Positions 8,870-18,299 of a DNA stretch of 64,000 nt are shown in pieces (position 1 is the stretch's first letter; every line of letters starts with the position of its first letter). Under the pieces are notes generated by a model, which was not told the DNA's origin, ran no database searches, and saw only the letters and a program-made list of their open reading frames with translations. Made by a program: the position numbers and the translations under genes. Origin of the DNA: JAKQIM01 sp964633225. Its GTDB lineage: Bacteria > Chloroflexota > Anaerolineae > Anaerolineales > UBA4823. Where the stretch lies: assembly GCA_964633225.1 (NCBI GenBank), contig CAZWFQ010000005.1:11744-75743 (forward strand). The letters are read 5' to 3'.

Positions 8870-9814
8870 ATGAAGAAGTGGGGCCTATTGGCTGTTGCCT
8901 TGTTGGTTTGTTTGATGGTGCCTGGGTTATTGGCTCTGGCCCAGACGGAAGATGCGCGCTACTTCCCAGAGACCGGGCACTGGGTGACCGGGGATTTCCT
9001 GGCAATGTACAACAGCGTTCCAAATCCGCAATTGGTATTTGGTTACCCAATTACCGATGCATTCACCGATCAGAATGGAATGAAAATCCAGTATTTCCAG
9101 CGGGTGCGCTTTGAGCTGCATCCTGAGCTGCCCATTGAGCCGCGGGTGGTGCTGACGTTGTTGGGAGAGTATCTTTACCAGGTGGATGGGCCGGGCACTG
9201 TTGTACCGACCGCCACGAGCATGACGGCCTGCCGCCGCATCCCTGTAGACGGCTTGCCGGTTTGTTATGCCTTCTTGGATTTCTTTGATGCCAATGGCGG
9301 GATTGCTCAATTTGGGTTCCCAATCTCTGAGATTGAGATCCATGATGGTGTGATGGTGCAGTATTTCCAGCGAGCACGTTTTGAATGGAAGCCTGATCTG
9401 CCATCAGGCCAGCGCGTGGCGTTGACAGACTTGGGTGCTCACTATTTTAATCTTTACGAAGATCAAATCTGGTTACTGCCCAGTCAAGAAGGCGATAATA
9501 TTCCCTTTACGGTGATCTCCCTAAATGCACGCGCCTTTGCTCGGCGGGCGACCATGGCCTCCAGCGGCCGTCAATTTGTGGATATTGTGGTGCAAGATCA
9601 AAATTTGCGTCCCGTAGACAATGTGACGGTACAGATTATCGTCCGGTTTACAGATGGCAGCGAGCGGCTTTTCATGGTTGTGACGAATGAACATGGACTT
9701 GCTGAGCAGGATTTTTCGTTCAATGGGCAGCCTGCTGGAATTGCCGAGATCATCGTCGTTGCCACCAGCGATGAGTTGGAAGACCGGACCATCACTTCGT
9801 TCGGCATCTGGTAG
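8870..9814 (+). CDS. Secreted protein with two ETGH/YFQRARFE-type repeats
   Basis: A signal peptide (MKKWGLLAVALLVCLM, ending near ALAQ) leads into two related repeats. The first runs from YFPETGHWVTGDFL to VQYFQRVRFELHPE-like sequence, and the second from DFFDANGGIAQFGFPISE to VQYFQRARFEWKPD, each closing with a L(T)LG(E/A)xY motif. A C-terminal domain of about 110 residues looks like an Ig/carboxypeptidase-regulatory beta-sandwich (VDNVTVQIIVRF). I know such repeats mainly from secreted Chloroflexota proteins, where their role is undefined; surface or wall binding is an inference. The start at 8870 follows from the promoter. It is not an enzyme by any motif I can see. Confidence 0.8.
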   Translation: MKKWGLLAVALLVCLMVPGLLALAQTEDARYFPETGHWVTGDFLAMYNSVPNPQLVFGYPITDAFTDQNGMKIQYFQRVRFELHPELPIEPRVVLTLLGEYLYQVDGPGTVVPTATSMTACRRIPVDGLPVCYAFLDFFDANGGIAQFGFPISEIEIHDGVMVQYFQRARFEWKPDLPSGQRVALTDLGAHYFNLYEDQIWLLPSQEGDNIPFTVISLNARAFARRATMASSGRQFVDIVVQDQNLRPVDNVTVQIIVRFTDGSERLFMVVTNEHGLAEQDFSFNGQPAGIAEIIVVATSDELEDRTITSFGIW

Positions 9815-9834
9815 TTGGGTTGTGTCAAGTTATT

Positions 9835-9881
9835 AAAATGAGTGGAAGGCTGCGCAATTAGCACAGCCTTCCACTCATTTT
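9835..9881. terminator. Bidirectional terminator between convergent genes
   Basis: Arms of 21 bases (9835-9855 and 9861-9881) pair with one mismatch around a 5-base loop. AAAA lies on the left flank and TTTT on the right, so both strands gain a U-tract. It serves the secreted repeat protein (+) and the TPR gene (-). Confidence 0.85.
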
Positions 9882-9888
9882 GTTCGTT

Positions 9889-12213
9889 TTATTTCTGTTG
9901 CAACTTGGCCAGCATCTGCTGATAATCGGCAGGGTTGGGGGGATTGAGCGCCAGGATGGCCATGACGGTTTCGGCGGCTGCCGGGCGGTTGCCGGCTTGC
10001 AAGAATAGATTAATGGCGGCGTCAAGCTGCGTAATGGCCTCTTCGGTGCGCCCTACCTGGCGATAGAACTCTCCCAGGCGGCGGTGCATGGCCGGCTGTT
10101 TGGGATTTTCTTGTACCAGGGTGGTCAAAAATTCAAGCGCCTTTTGGTCTTGGCCGCTGTTTAACAGGTGGGTGATGTAGTTGTCTACCTCAGCCAGGGC
10201 CTGGGCTGTTTGCCCAAGGCGCAAGTTGAGGTCAATCAACATCCCGCGCGCCTTGGCATCATCAGGCTCAAGGGTGCGCACCTGGTCGAAGACACGCAGC
10301 GCCTGGCGCCAATCGAGACTTTGCATATCAATATCTGCCATGCGGTGCAGCAGGTTGACCTTGGTCCCGCGGTCTACGTTAGCCTGCTGAGCATACCGCA
10401 AGGCGCGGGTATATGTTTTGCGGGCCATTCCCAGGTCAGCCTGGCTGTAGTACACCTCAGCCAGCTTCAGAAATTCGTGCACTGTCTCTTCGACCTGGCC
10501 GCGTTCCATCATCAAATCAATCAAGTGGTTACGGGGTTCCATATCCATGGGGGCCAGATCACTCACGCGCTTGAGCAGTGCAATCGCGCGGTTGGCTTCG
10601 CCGCGCACGCTGTAGCTTTCTGCTACCACGGTGAATTTATGCACGGCTTCAGCGATGTGGTTGTCTTGCAAGAGCAGATCGCCAATGCAAATGTGCAGGG
10701 GCAGGTAGGTCGGGGCAAACTTCAACGCGTAGTAGGCTTCTTCCATGGCAGTGCGGAGGTGACCTGTGCGGGCCAGGTTGTTGACCTTGGAGAGCGATTC
10801 AACTACCTGGTTGCTGCTGGCCTCGGTGAGCATTTCAGCCAAGGGAATTGGAGGGGTGCCTTCTACCTGAGCCGGTAGCTGCTGGCGGGCGCGCTTGATG
10901 TGGGTACGCCAGTCGGCACGGACGAGCATGGCGTTGATGTTGTCGCAAATGCGGACCTGGAATTTGGGGTCGTCTTGCTGGCTAAAAGCTTCAATAATCG
11001 GCTCGTAAAGCTGGTTTAACTCTTCGGCATACTCAGCCGAGACGTTTTCAGAATCGGCGATTTTTAGGGCCTCGAGGTATTCGATGGCAGCCTCTTTGGT
11101 GCGCTCCATCTTACGGTAGGTTTGACCGAGCAGCAGGCGGGCGCCCAGTGCAAAGCTGGTGTGTTTGACGGCTCGCTGCAGGTTGCGCACGGCACTTTCC
11201 AGGCGCTCGCCTTTGGACAGCAGCATGCCCAGGTCAAAATGCGCTGCGGGGCTTTCAATCAAGCCGGCCTCCATGGCTCGCTCCAGTTCGTTAATGGCAT
11301 CGGCATCTTTGCCGTGCGACTGGAGATCAATGGCCTGGCTGATATGCAGGGTCATCTTCGTATAGTCAATATGCTGCCCAAGGATGGCCGTGCCTTTGAC
11401 AATCGAATTCAAGCCTCTAGCCTGTTGTTGGGCGGGCTGGGCTTCAGCCGCCTGCTCAAAGAGCATGCCAGCCAGGGCAGTCAGGGCTGCCTGGCGGGCC
11501 TCTTGAATTGGATCCAGGCTGGCGCGTTCTTTTGTGTCGGGTTTGGTTGTTTCTAACTGCTTGACCTGGGCCATGGTCAGGGGGCCGGTTGCCCCGCGCG
11601 GGCGGCGCGGTTTTGGCAGCGGCTTGCCAGTCTGAATCATCGCCAGGGCCTGGGTGGCTTCATTGCTGTCGGGATATACTTGCAGCAGATGATTGATGGT
11701 CTGGACTGCTTTTTGTACCTCGCCGCTGTGCTGCATCAGGCTGGCGACCGCCACATACTCCATGATCGCCTGCTGTTTGCGATTCAGGCGTTCGTAAACC
11801 AGGGCCAGGCGCGAGTGCGCCACCACGTTCTCGGGGTTGAGGCTTACCACACTGGTCCAGTTTTCGATTGCTTTCTCAATGTCCTTGTTGCGGGCATATT
11901 TTTCAGCCACTTCCAAATAGGTTTTGCAAGCCTGATCCACATTCCCGGTGCGCTCGAACAATTCGGCGACTTTTTCGAGCGGCATGGGATCATTGGGAGA
12001 AATAGTGGCTGCACGTTGGTAGGTTTTGAGCGCGTTTTCAAAATCCTGCACTTCATAGAGCGCCAAGGCAAGATTGATGAGGGCCTTAGGCTCATCAGGA
12101 AATTCTGTCAGAGCCTGGCGATAATAACCAGCCGCTTTATCCCAAGCCTGGTCCCATGCTGCTGAGTGGCCCTGGTTCATTGATTGTTGAAAACGTTCTT
12201 GATTTCCTGCCAT
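9889..12213 (-). CDS. Large tetratricopeptide-repeat protein
   Basis: This 774-residue protein consists mostly of TPR units from residue 10 to the end, for example ALINLALALYEVQDFENALK and HRRLGEFYRQVGRTEEAI. A Lys/Pro/Arg-rich linker lies around residues 200-235. There is no signal peptide or membrane span, so it is cytoplasmic. TPR arrays are protein-protein scaffolds and no catalytic domain is visible. The ATG follows a good ribosome site (AGGGAGA), and the gene begins 9 bases after the polA stop, so it is co-transcribed with polA. A role near DNA synthesis is only suggested by context. Confidence 0.88.
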   Translation of the reverse strand: MAGNQERFQQSMNQGHSAAWDQAWDKAAGYYRQALTEFPDEPKALINLALALYEVQDFENALKTYQRAATISPNDPMPLEKVAELFERTGNVDQACKTYLEVAEKYARNKDIEKAIENWTSVVSLNPENVVAHSRLALVYERLNRKQQAIMEYVAVASLMQHSGEVQKAVQTINHLLQVYPDSNEATQALAMIQTGKPLPKPRRPRGATGPLTMAQVKQLETTKPDTKERASLDPIQEARQAALTALAGMLFEQAAEAQPAQQQARGLNSIVKGTAILGQHIDYTKMTLHISQAIDLQSHGKDADAINELERAMEAGLIESPAAHFDLGMLLSKGERLESAVRNLQRAVKHTSFALGARLLLGQTYRKMERTKEAAIEYLEALKIADSENVSAEYAEELNQLYEPIIEAFSQQDDPKFQVRICDNINAMLVRADWRTHIKRARQQLPAQVEGTPPIPLAEMLTEASSNQVVESLSKVNNLARTGHLRTAMEEAYYALKFAPTYLPLHICIGDLLLQDNHIAEAVHKFTVVAESYSVRGEANRAIALLKRVSDLAPMDMEPRNHLIDLMMERGQVEETVHEFLKLAEVYYSQADLGMARKTYTRALRYAQQANVDRGTKVNLLHRMADIDMQSLDWRQALRVFDQVRTLEPDDAKARGMLIDLNLRLGQTAQALAEVDNYITHLLNSGQDQKALEFLTTLVQENPKQPAMHRRLGEFYRQVGRTEEAITQLDAAINLFLQAGNRPAAAETVMAILALNPPNPADYQQMLAKLQQK

Positions 12214-12222
12214 ACGATCTCC

Positions 12223-15039
12223 CTAGAGTTCCAACGGCGTCAACTCACCCCAATTGTTCCCGCTGCGGGTTTCGGCACGCAGTGGGACCTTCAGTGAGTA
12301 GGCTTTTTCCATCACGCTGCGCACCACCTCGGCGGTTGAGCGCAATTGATCTGAAGGACATTCTAACACCAATTCGTCGTGAACTTGAAGTAAAATCCGC
12401 GCTGAAAGCCTGGCTTCTTTTAACGCTGGCGGCAGATGCAGCATGGCGATCTTCATGATATCAGCTGCAGTCCCCTGGATAGGCGCGTTGATGGCTTCAC
12501 GTTCTTCGCGGTTGCGAATGGCCTGGTTTTGTTGGGTCATTAGGCCAGGGAAGAGACGCCGCCGCCCTAAGAGAGTCTCCACGTAGCCTTGTTGGGCAGC
12601 CAGGCGGCGAATGCCATCCAGGTAAAGCTTGATGCCAGGGAACTGTTTGAAATAGGCTTCGATGAAGTCTTCTGCTTCTGCCAGGGTGAGTTCGCTGCTG
12701 CGTGTCAAGCCGAAGGCGCTCATCCCGTAGATCAGGCCAAAATTGACCGCCTTGGCATGCCGGCGTTGGGTTTTATTGACTTTGTCGAGCGGGATGCCGT
12801 AAATGGCGGCTGCCGTGGCCGCGTGGATATCTTGCCCAAGGCGAAAAGCAGCCAGCATGGCCTGGTCATCGGCCATATGCGCAGCAATGCGCAATTCTAC
12901 TTGTGAATAATCGACCGAGAGCAATTGCCAGCCAGGTGCGGCAATGAAGGCACGCCGCACCTGCCTGCCTAAATCGGTACGGATGGGGATGTTTTGCAGA
13001 TTGGGCTCAGATGAGGCGATGCGCCCAGTGACTGCGCCGGTCTGATTGTATGACGTGTGGACGCGCCCGGTATGGGGGTTTACTTGCAGCGGCAGTGCGT
13101 CCAGGTAGGTGGATTTGAGCTTCGAAAGCTCGCGCTGCTCCAAGACCAGGTCTACAACAGGGTGCTTGCCGCTCAGCGCTTCAAGCACGTCAGCCGAGGT
13201 GGAATAATGACCACTCTCAGTGCGGCGTGTACGATCGGGCGGGGTCAGCTTCAGCCGTTCAAAGAGCGCTTGTGAGAGTTGTTGGGTGGAATTGATGTTG
13301 AAGGGTTGGCCGACCAGGGCGTACACCTGGGTCTCAATTTCTGCCAGGCGGGCTGCCAGTTCGGCTGACATTTGAGCCAGGAAGGGCGTATCCAGGCTGA
13401 TACCGGTCATTTCCATATCAGCCAATACGCTGACGAGAGGCATTTCAATTTCTTCCAGCAGGCGCATTCCGGGTCCGGCTTCTAATTCGGCCCGCAGGGG
13501 GGGGATCAACTGCATCACAGCGGCAGCATCGGCGGCGGCATAGGCGGCAGCATCGACCACGGGTACTTGGGCCATGGTACGTTGGTTCTTACCCGATCCG
13601 ATCAGATCCTGGATCTCCGTCATTTTGAGGTCCAGGCGCACCCAGGCTAGATTTTTAAGGCCCAGGTTGCGAGAGGCTGGATTAGTGAGCCATTCGGCCA
13701 GCATGGTGTCAAATGAGAGGGGGGTGGCGCGCAGCCCCAGGCGGGCAAGCATGATGAAATCGTACTTCAGGTTATGGCCGGCCTTGGGTATGTGGGGGTC
13801 TGTCAATGGGCGGCGCAGGGCCTCCAACACATCTTTCAAGGGCAGCTGCGTTCCCATATCGGGGTTATGCCCCACGGGGATGTAATAACCCTGGCTGCCC
13901 TCAACTGCCAGCGAGATCCCTACTAGATCAGCGCGCATCGGATCGGTGGATGTGGTTTCGGTATCGAAAGAGATCAGGCTGGCCTGCTGTAAGCGCTCGG
14001 CCAGGGCCTGCAGGGCAGCGGGGGTGTCGATCACCTGGTAATCGACCGGGCCTGGGGCAATGGATAGGGCAGGGGCGGGCGCTTTTGCAGGGGGCTGTGC
14101 GGCGGCATCGAAAAGCGTGAGCTGCTGGCCTTTGTTCAGCGGCTGGGTCTTTCCATATAATGGGTAGAGGTCGGTTAGTTTCTTGATCAAGGTGCGAAAT
14201 TCGAGCTCGCGGAAAAGGGCTTCTACCTGTGCCGGATCGAAATGCTCGGTGCGGGCTTTGTCCAGGTCCATCTTCACCGGCAGGTCTGTCACAATGGTGG
14301 CAAGGCGCCGGCTGAGTTCAGCACTTGCGCGCCCGGCCTGTAGTTTTTTGCGCACACCCTCAGCTAACTCATCCAGGTGGGCATAAATCCCTTCTAGGGT
14401 ATCGTATTTTGCCAGCAGGTTGACGGTAGTTTTTTCACCAATACCGGTTACACCGGGGATGTTGTCGGAGGTATCGCCCACCAGGGCTTTGTAATCCACC
14501 ACCTGGTCGGGGCGGACCCCCAGATACTCCAACACATCTTGGGCAAAATAATCTTTCGAGTCGGCGCCGCCTTTGCCGGGCAGGTTGACCAAGATGCGCT
14601 CGTTGACCAGTTGTAAGAGGTCTCGATCGCCGGTGATGATCTTGATCCCAAAGCCCTGGGCCGACAACTGGCAGGCCAGGCTGCCAAGCACATCGTCGGC
14701 TTCGTAGCCTTCTAGCTCTAGGCGGGGGATGTTGAAAGCGTCTACAAGCTGGCGGATGCGCTTCATCTGGGGACGCAAATCATCGGGCATCTTGGCGCGG
14801 GTGGCTTTGTATTCGGGGAACAATTCGTCACGAAATGTTTTGCCCGTGTCGAAGGTGACAGCCAGGTAATCGGGGCGGTCTTTCTCCAAGATGCGCAGCA
14901 GGATGCTGGTGAAGCCGTACACCCCGGCGGTTGGTTCTCCGGCGTGGGTGGTAAAGGCTGTGGGGGCGCCGCGTGTCAGGGCATAGTAAGCGCGGTAAGC
15001 CAGTGCATGACCGTCGAGCAAGTATATGGTGGGAGGCAT
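12223..15039 (-). CDS. polA: DNA polymerase I with 5'-3' and 3'-5' exonuclease domains
   Basis: This is a full-length family A polymerase of 938 residues used in repair and Okazaki-fragment processing. The N-terminal flap nuclease (1-290) has YEADDVLGSLA and GDTSDNIPGV. The central proofreading domain keeps its metal ligands: FDTET, HNLKYDF and the YAAADAAA region. The polymerase domain shows motif A (SVDYSQVELRIAAH), motif B (RRHAKAVNFGLIYGM) and motif C (LLQVHDELVLE). Unlike some family members, the 3'-5' exonuclease looks active. It lies 7 bases after the receiver/Y1-fold gene and 9 bases before the TPR gene, forming a tight operon. Confidence 0.97.
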   Translation of the reverse strand: MPPTIYLLDGHALAYRAYYALTRGAPTAFTTHAGEPTAGVYGFTSILLRILEKDRPDYLAVTFDTGKTFRDELFPEYKATRAKMPDDLRPQMKRIRQLVDAFNIPRLELEGYEADDVLGSLACQLSAQGFGIKIITGDRDLLQLVNERILVNLPGKGGADSKDYFAQDVLEYLGVRPDQVVDYKALVGDTSDNIPGVTGIGEKTTVNLLAKYDTLEGIYAHLDELAEGVRKKLQAGRASAELSRRLATIVTDLPVKMDLDKARTEHFDPAQVEALFRELEFRTLIKKLTDLYPLYGKTQPLNKGQQLTLFDAAAQPPAKAPAPALSIAPGPVDYQVIDTPAALQALAERLQQASLISFDTETTSTDPMRADLVGISLAVEGSQGYYIPVGHNPDMGTQLPLKDVLEALRRPLTDPHIPKAGHNLKYDFIMLARLGLRATPLSFDTMLAEWLTNPASRNLGLKNLAWVRLDLKMTEIQDLIGSGKNQRTMAQVPVVDAAAYAAADAAAVMQLIPPLRAELEAGPGMRLLEEIEMPLVSVLADMEMTGISLDTPFLAQMSAELAARLAEIETQVYALVGQPFNINSTQQLSQALFERLKLTPPDRTRRTESGHYSTSADVLEALSGKHPVVDLVLEQRELSKLKSTYLDALPLQVNPHTGRVHTSYNQTGAVTGRIASSEPNLQNIPIRTDLGRQVRRAFIAAPGWQLLSVDYSQVELRIAAHMADDQAMLAAFRLGQDIHAATAAAIYGIPLDKVNKTQRRHAKAVNFGLIYGMSAFGLTRSSELTLAEAEDFIEAYFKQFPGIKLYLDGIRRLAAQQGYVETLLGRRRLFPGLMTQQNQAIRNREEREAINAPIQGTAADIMKIAMLHLPPALKEARLSARILLQVHDELVLECPSDQLRSTAEVVRSVMEKAYSLKVPLRAETRSGNNWGELTPLEL

Positions 15040-15046
15040 TCCGGTT

Positions 15047-16325
15047 TTAAGGGCGAGACGAGTCTGTTGGTCGGGAGGCGCCCTGGTGGTGGCGGGTCTG
15101 CTGGATGAATTCGCGGATCACATGTGCAGGAGGCGGCTGAGGGCTGCTCATGATCAGGTATCCTGGAGCCCAAAAATCACCAGAGGGGTTCTCGCGTCCG
15201 AAGGTTGGAAAGTCAGCAAAAATACGCTGTGATGTTTGTTGGCGCAAGACGCGCATCAGGTAGCTGGGAGATGTGGTTGGCGCAACACCAGCTACCCATT
15301 CGAGATAGTCGGGGCGTACGGCGATGTGGTCCAGGCGCCACCCGTAAGCCAGGCAAAGCTGGGGGAGCCATTCGCCCAGGCGGGCGCCCAGGTCACCCGT
15401 CAGGTAGTGCTGGGGCAGGCGAGGAATAAGCAGGCAGGCATAGACCAGGTTATGCAGGCCGGGAGAGATTGGATGCAACTCAAGGCTCTCGTCTTGAGCT
15501 GCGACCGGCGCCGGTGATGCGGCTGACTGGATCTGCGGCAGGGCTGCTGCAGGCAGCAGGTTGACTGCGGTCTGCGGCTTGGGCGGGCTGGCTGGGGTTG
15601 GTGCAATGACTGGCTCAGCGATCACCGCACTGGCCAAGGGTCTGGCTTGGGCACTGAATTGTGGATTGGCGGATAATTGTATGCCAATATCTGGATGCGG
15701 GCGGCTGATGGGTGCCCGTGATGGCACCGGGGGGGAGGGCGGTGGAACATCTTCCAACAGCGGCTTGAGGTTAGACGGCGGTGGAAGCTGTGAAAGTGGG
15801 ATGGCGGCATCTGCNNNNNNNNNNNNNNNNNNNNNNNNNNNNNNNNNNNNNNNNNNNNNNNNNNNNNNNNNNNNNNNNNNNNNNNNNNNNNNNNNNNNNN
15901 NNNNNNNNNNNNNNGATGGGCAGGATATGGGGTGTCGTTTGAACGGCTGCTTCCAAGCCCTGGCGCAGGGCCTCAGAGACGGTATCGAGCAGGTCTGGCA
16001 TATAAAATGGCTTGGTCAGGAAGCCGTGCACACCAGCCTGTACCAACTCTGGGTCTGAGGAATCGTTATCGGTGGGGATGACCACCAGGCGGATTGACGG
16101 CGCGATCTTTTTAAGCTCAGAGATCAGTTGGGGCAAGGTGACATCGGGTAGAAAGTTATCCAGGATAGCCAATGAAAAGGGCATGGTCTGCATACAATCC
16201 AGCGCTTCATTACCGCTGTCTATGAGCAGCACCTTATACAGCCCGGTTTCTTCGAGTGTTTGCTGGATCAACTCCCCAAAGCCGGGTGTTGCACTGGCAA
16301 CCAGAACGGAAATCACCTCAGCCAT
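15047..16325 (-). CDS. Receiver domain fused to a catalytically degenerate IS200-type (Y1) transposase fold; interrupted by a gap
   Basis: I join two open frames across the 100-N gap. The N-terminal 137 residues are a CheY-like receiver: Asp56, Thr85 and Lys105 are kept, but the usual acidic pair is Ser11/Ala12. After the gap a Pro/Ala-rich linker leads into a domain (about 15454-15100) that aligns along its length with IS200 TnpA. The HUH site (DHIH in IS200) reads DYLE (15310-15299), and the catalytic Tyr of the DYIKHQ-type helix is Phe (EFIQQ, codon 15107-15109). The frame is open to the gap on both sides, and gap length is arbitrary, so one gene is likely. It starts the polA operon. I infer a domesticated nucleic-acid-binding regulator; two separate genes remain possible. 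Confidence 0.7.
15815..15914. other. Assembly gap (100 N) inside the receiver/Y1-fold gene
   Basis: Exactly 100 N is a conventional placeholder for a gap of unknown size. Reading frames that cross it with X residues are artefacts of the assumed length. Confidence 0.99.
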
Positions 16326-16331
16326 GCTAAG

Positions 16332-16360
16332 AGTTTATCATGGGCTGGCACTCCTCGCAA
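16332..16360 (-). promoter_or_regulatory. Leaderless-type promoter of the receiver/Y1-polA operon
   Basis: On the minus strand TTGCGA (16355-16360) and TAAACT (16332-16337) are 17 bases apart, and 6 bases follow to the ATG at 16325. Transcription should begin at the start codon. Confidence 0.7.
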
Positions 16361-16385
16361 GTCATAAAACTGAATCCCGACAACA

Positions 16386-16414
16386 TTGACAAGCTTGGGT
16401 GAACATGATATCTT
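16386..16414 (+). promoter_or_regulatory. Promoter of the lysozyme-like gene
   Basis: Consensus TTGACA (16386-16391) and TATCTT (16409-16414) are 17 bases apart. The transcription start should fall near 16421, at the double ATG (16420/16423). The in-frame GTG at 16399 and ATG at 16405 lie inside the promoter and cannot be the start. Confidence 0.75.
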
Positions 16415-16419
16415 TTATC

Positions 16420-18063
16420 ATGATGAATAAGCCCGCTCGCTTCGTCAGGATACTGCTAGCAAGCTTGTTCATCGCGTCCATTTTTATGAGGGTAGGTCAG
16501 GGTTATGCTGCTGATGGCACAGGGTGGGAGCCACAGCCAGGTGTGCGCCAAGAATCGATTGTTGTTTCGTATACGCGTTATGAATGGTGGCTGTTGCGTT
16601 GGTATGACAGCAGTCTGATGTGCCAGGTATTCATTGACCACGAAGGTTGGCCGACGAATGATGAGATCTTCGTCGATTGCGGCGGTACGATCTACAATCA
16701 ATGGGTTAATACCCCGGCATGCGGCGAGCTGGAAGCAATTGATGGGAACACGACCTATTGCCAGGGGCTGTATCTCTATGCGGTCAGCAGTGCACCCGCA
16801 GAGACAACCATCCTGGTGGATCTGCCACCACCTTCAGTGAATGTTACGCTGATGGGCTGTGATCCAACTTCCTCCGATAACTTCTGTCCAGAAATCCCTT
16901 CTTTGTTGTTAACGGGTATCGAACCTCTGCCAAATGAGCAGATCACGGCAATCAATACGTTGATCAACGGTGTGCCTTATGGGTGTGCTGCCCAAACCTG
17001 TGAGGTGCCGCTCTCTGCCACTCCGTATGTGGGTACAACGATCGAGTTTTGGGCAGATTCGAGCTATGGCGATTCTAGCGAGCATTATACAGCTCAGGTG
17101 CGTGTGATCGACAGTGGGGTGAGCGCTTCTCCGACTGGGAGCGGTTGGTATGTGGACGTGTTGAGCAGCCAGTGGCAAGGCCGTGAAATGGCTAGCTGCG
17201 CCCAGGTGTGGCAGGCTTTTCCGCCTGTGGGAGGCCCGCCGTCTTGGCTGCGCACCCCTGAAGCAATGGAGCTACTGGCGACCAACCTGCCCTATAATTA
17301 CCTGGCTGGGCGCTTGATTGCCCAAGGTCTGGTAGATGCCTCAGCTTGTGCAGGGGGCGGGCTGCTGGCAAATGGTTATTCGGATGCCTGTGGCTTAGAA
17401 GCTGCCCTGCCCCTGGTGGAAGAATGGCAGAACCGTTTTGATACCCGGATCGTTGAAGTTGCCAATGAGACTGGTGTGCCGGCACAGTTAATGAAGAATA
17501 TCTTTGCTCAAGAAAGCCAATTCTGGCCGGGCATGTTTCGGATGCCAAATGAATTTGGTTTGGGGCAGCTGACCGATAATGGTGCGGAGGCTGTGTTATT
17601 GTGGAATCCGGATTTCTTTAGCCAATTTTGCCCCCTGGTACTAAATGAAAGCGCTTGCGAGCGCGGCTATGTGTACCTGGATACAGAAAACCGGGCCATC
17701 TTGCGCGGCGCCCTGGCGTTAGAGGCCAAGGTGGACTGCCCAGATTGCCCGGCTGGTATTGACCTGGCACATGCTGATTTCAGCATTAACTTGTTTGCTC
17801 ACACCCTGTTAGCCAACTGCGAGCAAGTGGCACAGATCGTTTATAACGCGACCAATAAAATCCCCGGCGAAGTGGTCAGTTATGAAGATTTGTGGCGCCT
17901 GACAGTGGCCAATTATCACAGTGGGCCAGGTTGTATCTCATATGCCATGTACACATCCTGGGCTGCCAGGGCTACCATGGATTGGGAGCATATATCTGAT
18001 TATCTGACCGATGCTTGCGAGCCGGCGATTGATTATGTTGACAAGGTGACGATTTCGCCTTAG
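16420..18063 (+). CDS. Secreted lysozyme-like (lytic transglycosylase fold) protein
   Basis: A signal peptide (MMNKPARFVRILLASLF, cleaved near YAAD) precedes a Cys-containing N-terminal region of about 320 residues that I do not recognise. The C-terminal 200 residues have the SLT/goose-lysozyme pattern: MKNIFAQESQFWPG with the likely catalytic Glu365, then FGLGQLTDNGAEA and a VANYHSGPG motif. It would cleave the glycan strand of peptidoglycan outside the cell. The start was chosen from the promoter, which leaves essentially no leader. Many paired cysteines suggest an oxidising extracellular location. Assignment of the lysozyme fold is good; activity is inferred. Confidence 0.82.
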   Translation: MMNKPARFVRILLASLFIASIFMRVGQGYAADGTGWEPQPGVRQESIVVSYTRYEWWLLRWYDSSLMCQVFIDHEGWPTNDEIFVDCGGTIYNQWVNTPACGELEAIDGNTTYCQGLYLYAVSSAPAETTILVDLPPPSVNVTLMGCDPTSSDNFCPEIPSLLLTGIEPLPNEQITAINTLINGVPYGCAAQTCEVPLSATPYVGTTIEFWADSSYGDSSEHYTAQVRVIDSGVSASPTGSGWYVDVLSSQWQGREMASCAQVWQAFPPVGGPPSWLRTPEAMELLATNLPYNYLAGRLIAQGLVDASACAGGGLLANGYSDACGLEAALPLVEEWQNRFDTRIVEVANETGVPAQLMKNIFAQESQFWPGMFRMPNEFGLGQLTDNGAEAVLLWNPDFFSQFCPLVLNESACERGYVYLDTENRAILRGALALEAKVDCPDCPAGIDLAHADFSINLFAHTLLANCEQVAQIVYNATNKIPGEVVSYEDLWRLTVANYHSGPGCISYAMYTSWAARATMDWEHISDYLTDACEPAIDYVDKVTISP

Positions 18064-18075
18064 TTATTTCAACCG

Positions 18076-18261
18076 CTACTTCAAGATAGCACGAAGCAGT
18101 TTCTGAAACTCGTTCCACTCTTCTTCAAAGAAGTGCAGGGTGACATTATTCAGTTCGATGTGATAGGTGGTTTCGCCATCGGGCTCGTTGGCACTCCAGG
18201 CCATGTAATTATCGGTTTCGGCCAGGGTTTGGGTGGTGGGTTCAATTTCAGCTTTGGTCAT
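18076..18261 (-). CDS. Small conserved-looking protein (61 aa), unknown function
   Basis: This acidic 61-residue protein (starts MTKAEIEPT, ends FQKLLRAILK) has no signal or membrane span. A region YHIELNNVTLHFFEEEW followed by a short helix suggests a small alpha/beta fold. AAGGAAT sits 7 bases before the ATG as a ribosome binding site. It lies just downstream of the M23 peptidase on the same strand (38-base gap) and may be the last gene of the rho/M23 transcript. I do not recognise a named family. Codon use and the ribosome site support it as real. Confidence 0.65.
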   Translation of the reverse strand: MTKAEIEPTTQTLAETDNYMAWSANEPDGETTYHIELNNVTLHFFEEEWNEFQKLLRAILK

Positions 18262-18299
18262 AATAGATTCCTTTTCTTTGATTGCTTAGGGAAAAATTT

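Noticed and set aside
10168..10878. Plus-strand frame of 236 codons opposite the TPR gene
   Set aside because: Antisense to a clear TPR protein, with no promoter or ribosome site and no family resemblance.
15047..15757. An active IS200/IS605 insertion sequence
   Set aside because: HUH and Tyr residues are lost, no subterminal hairpin ends are seen, and the domain is part of a longer protein in an operon with polA.
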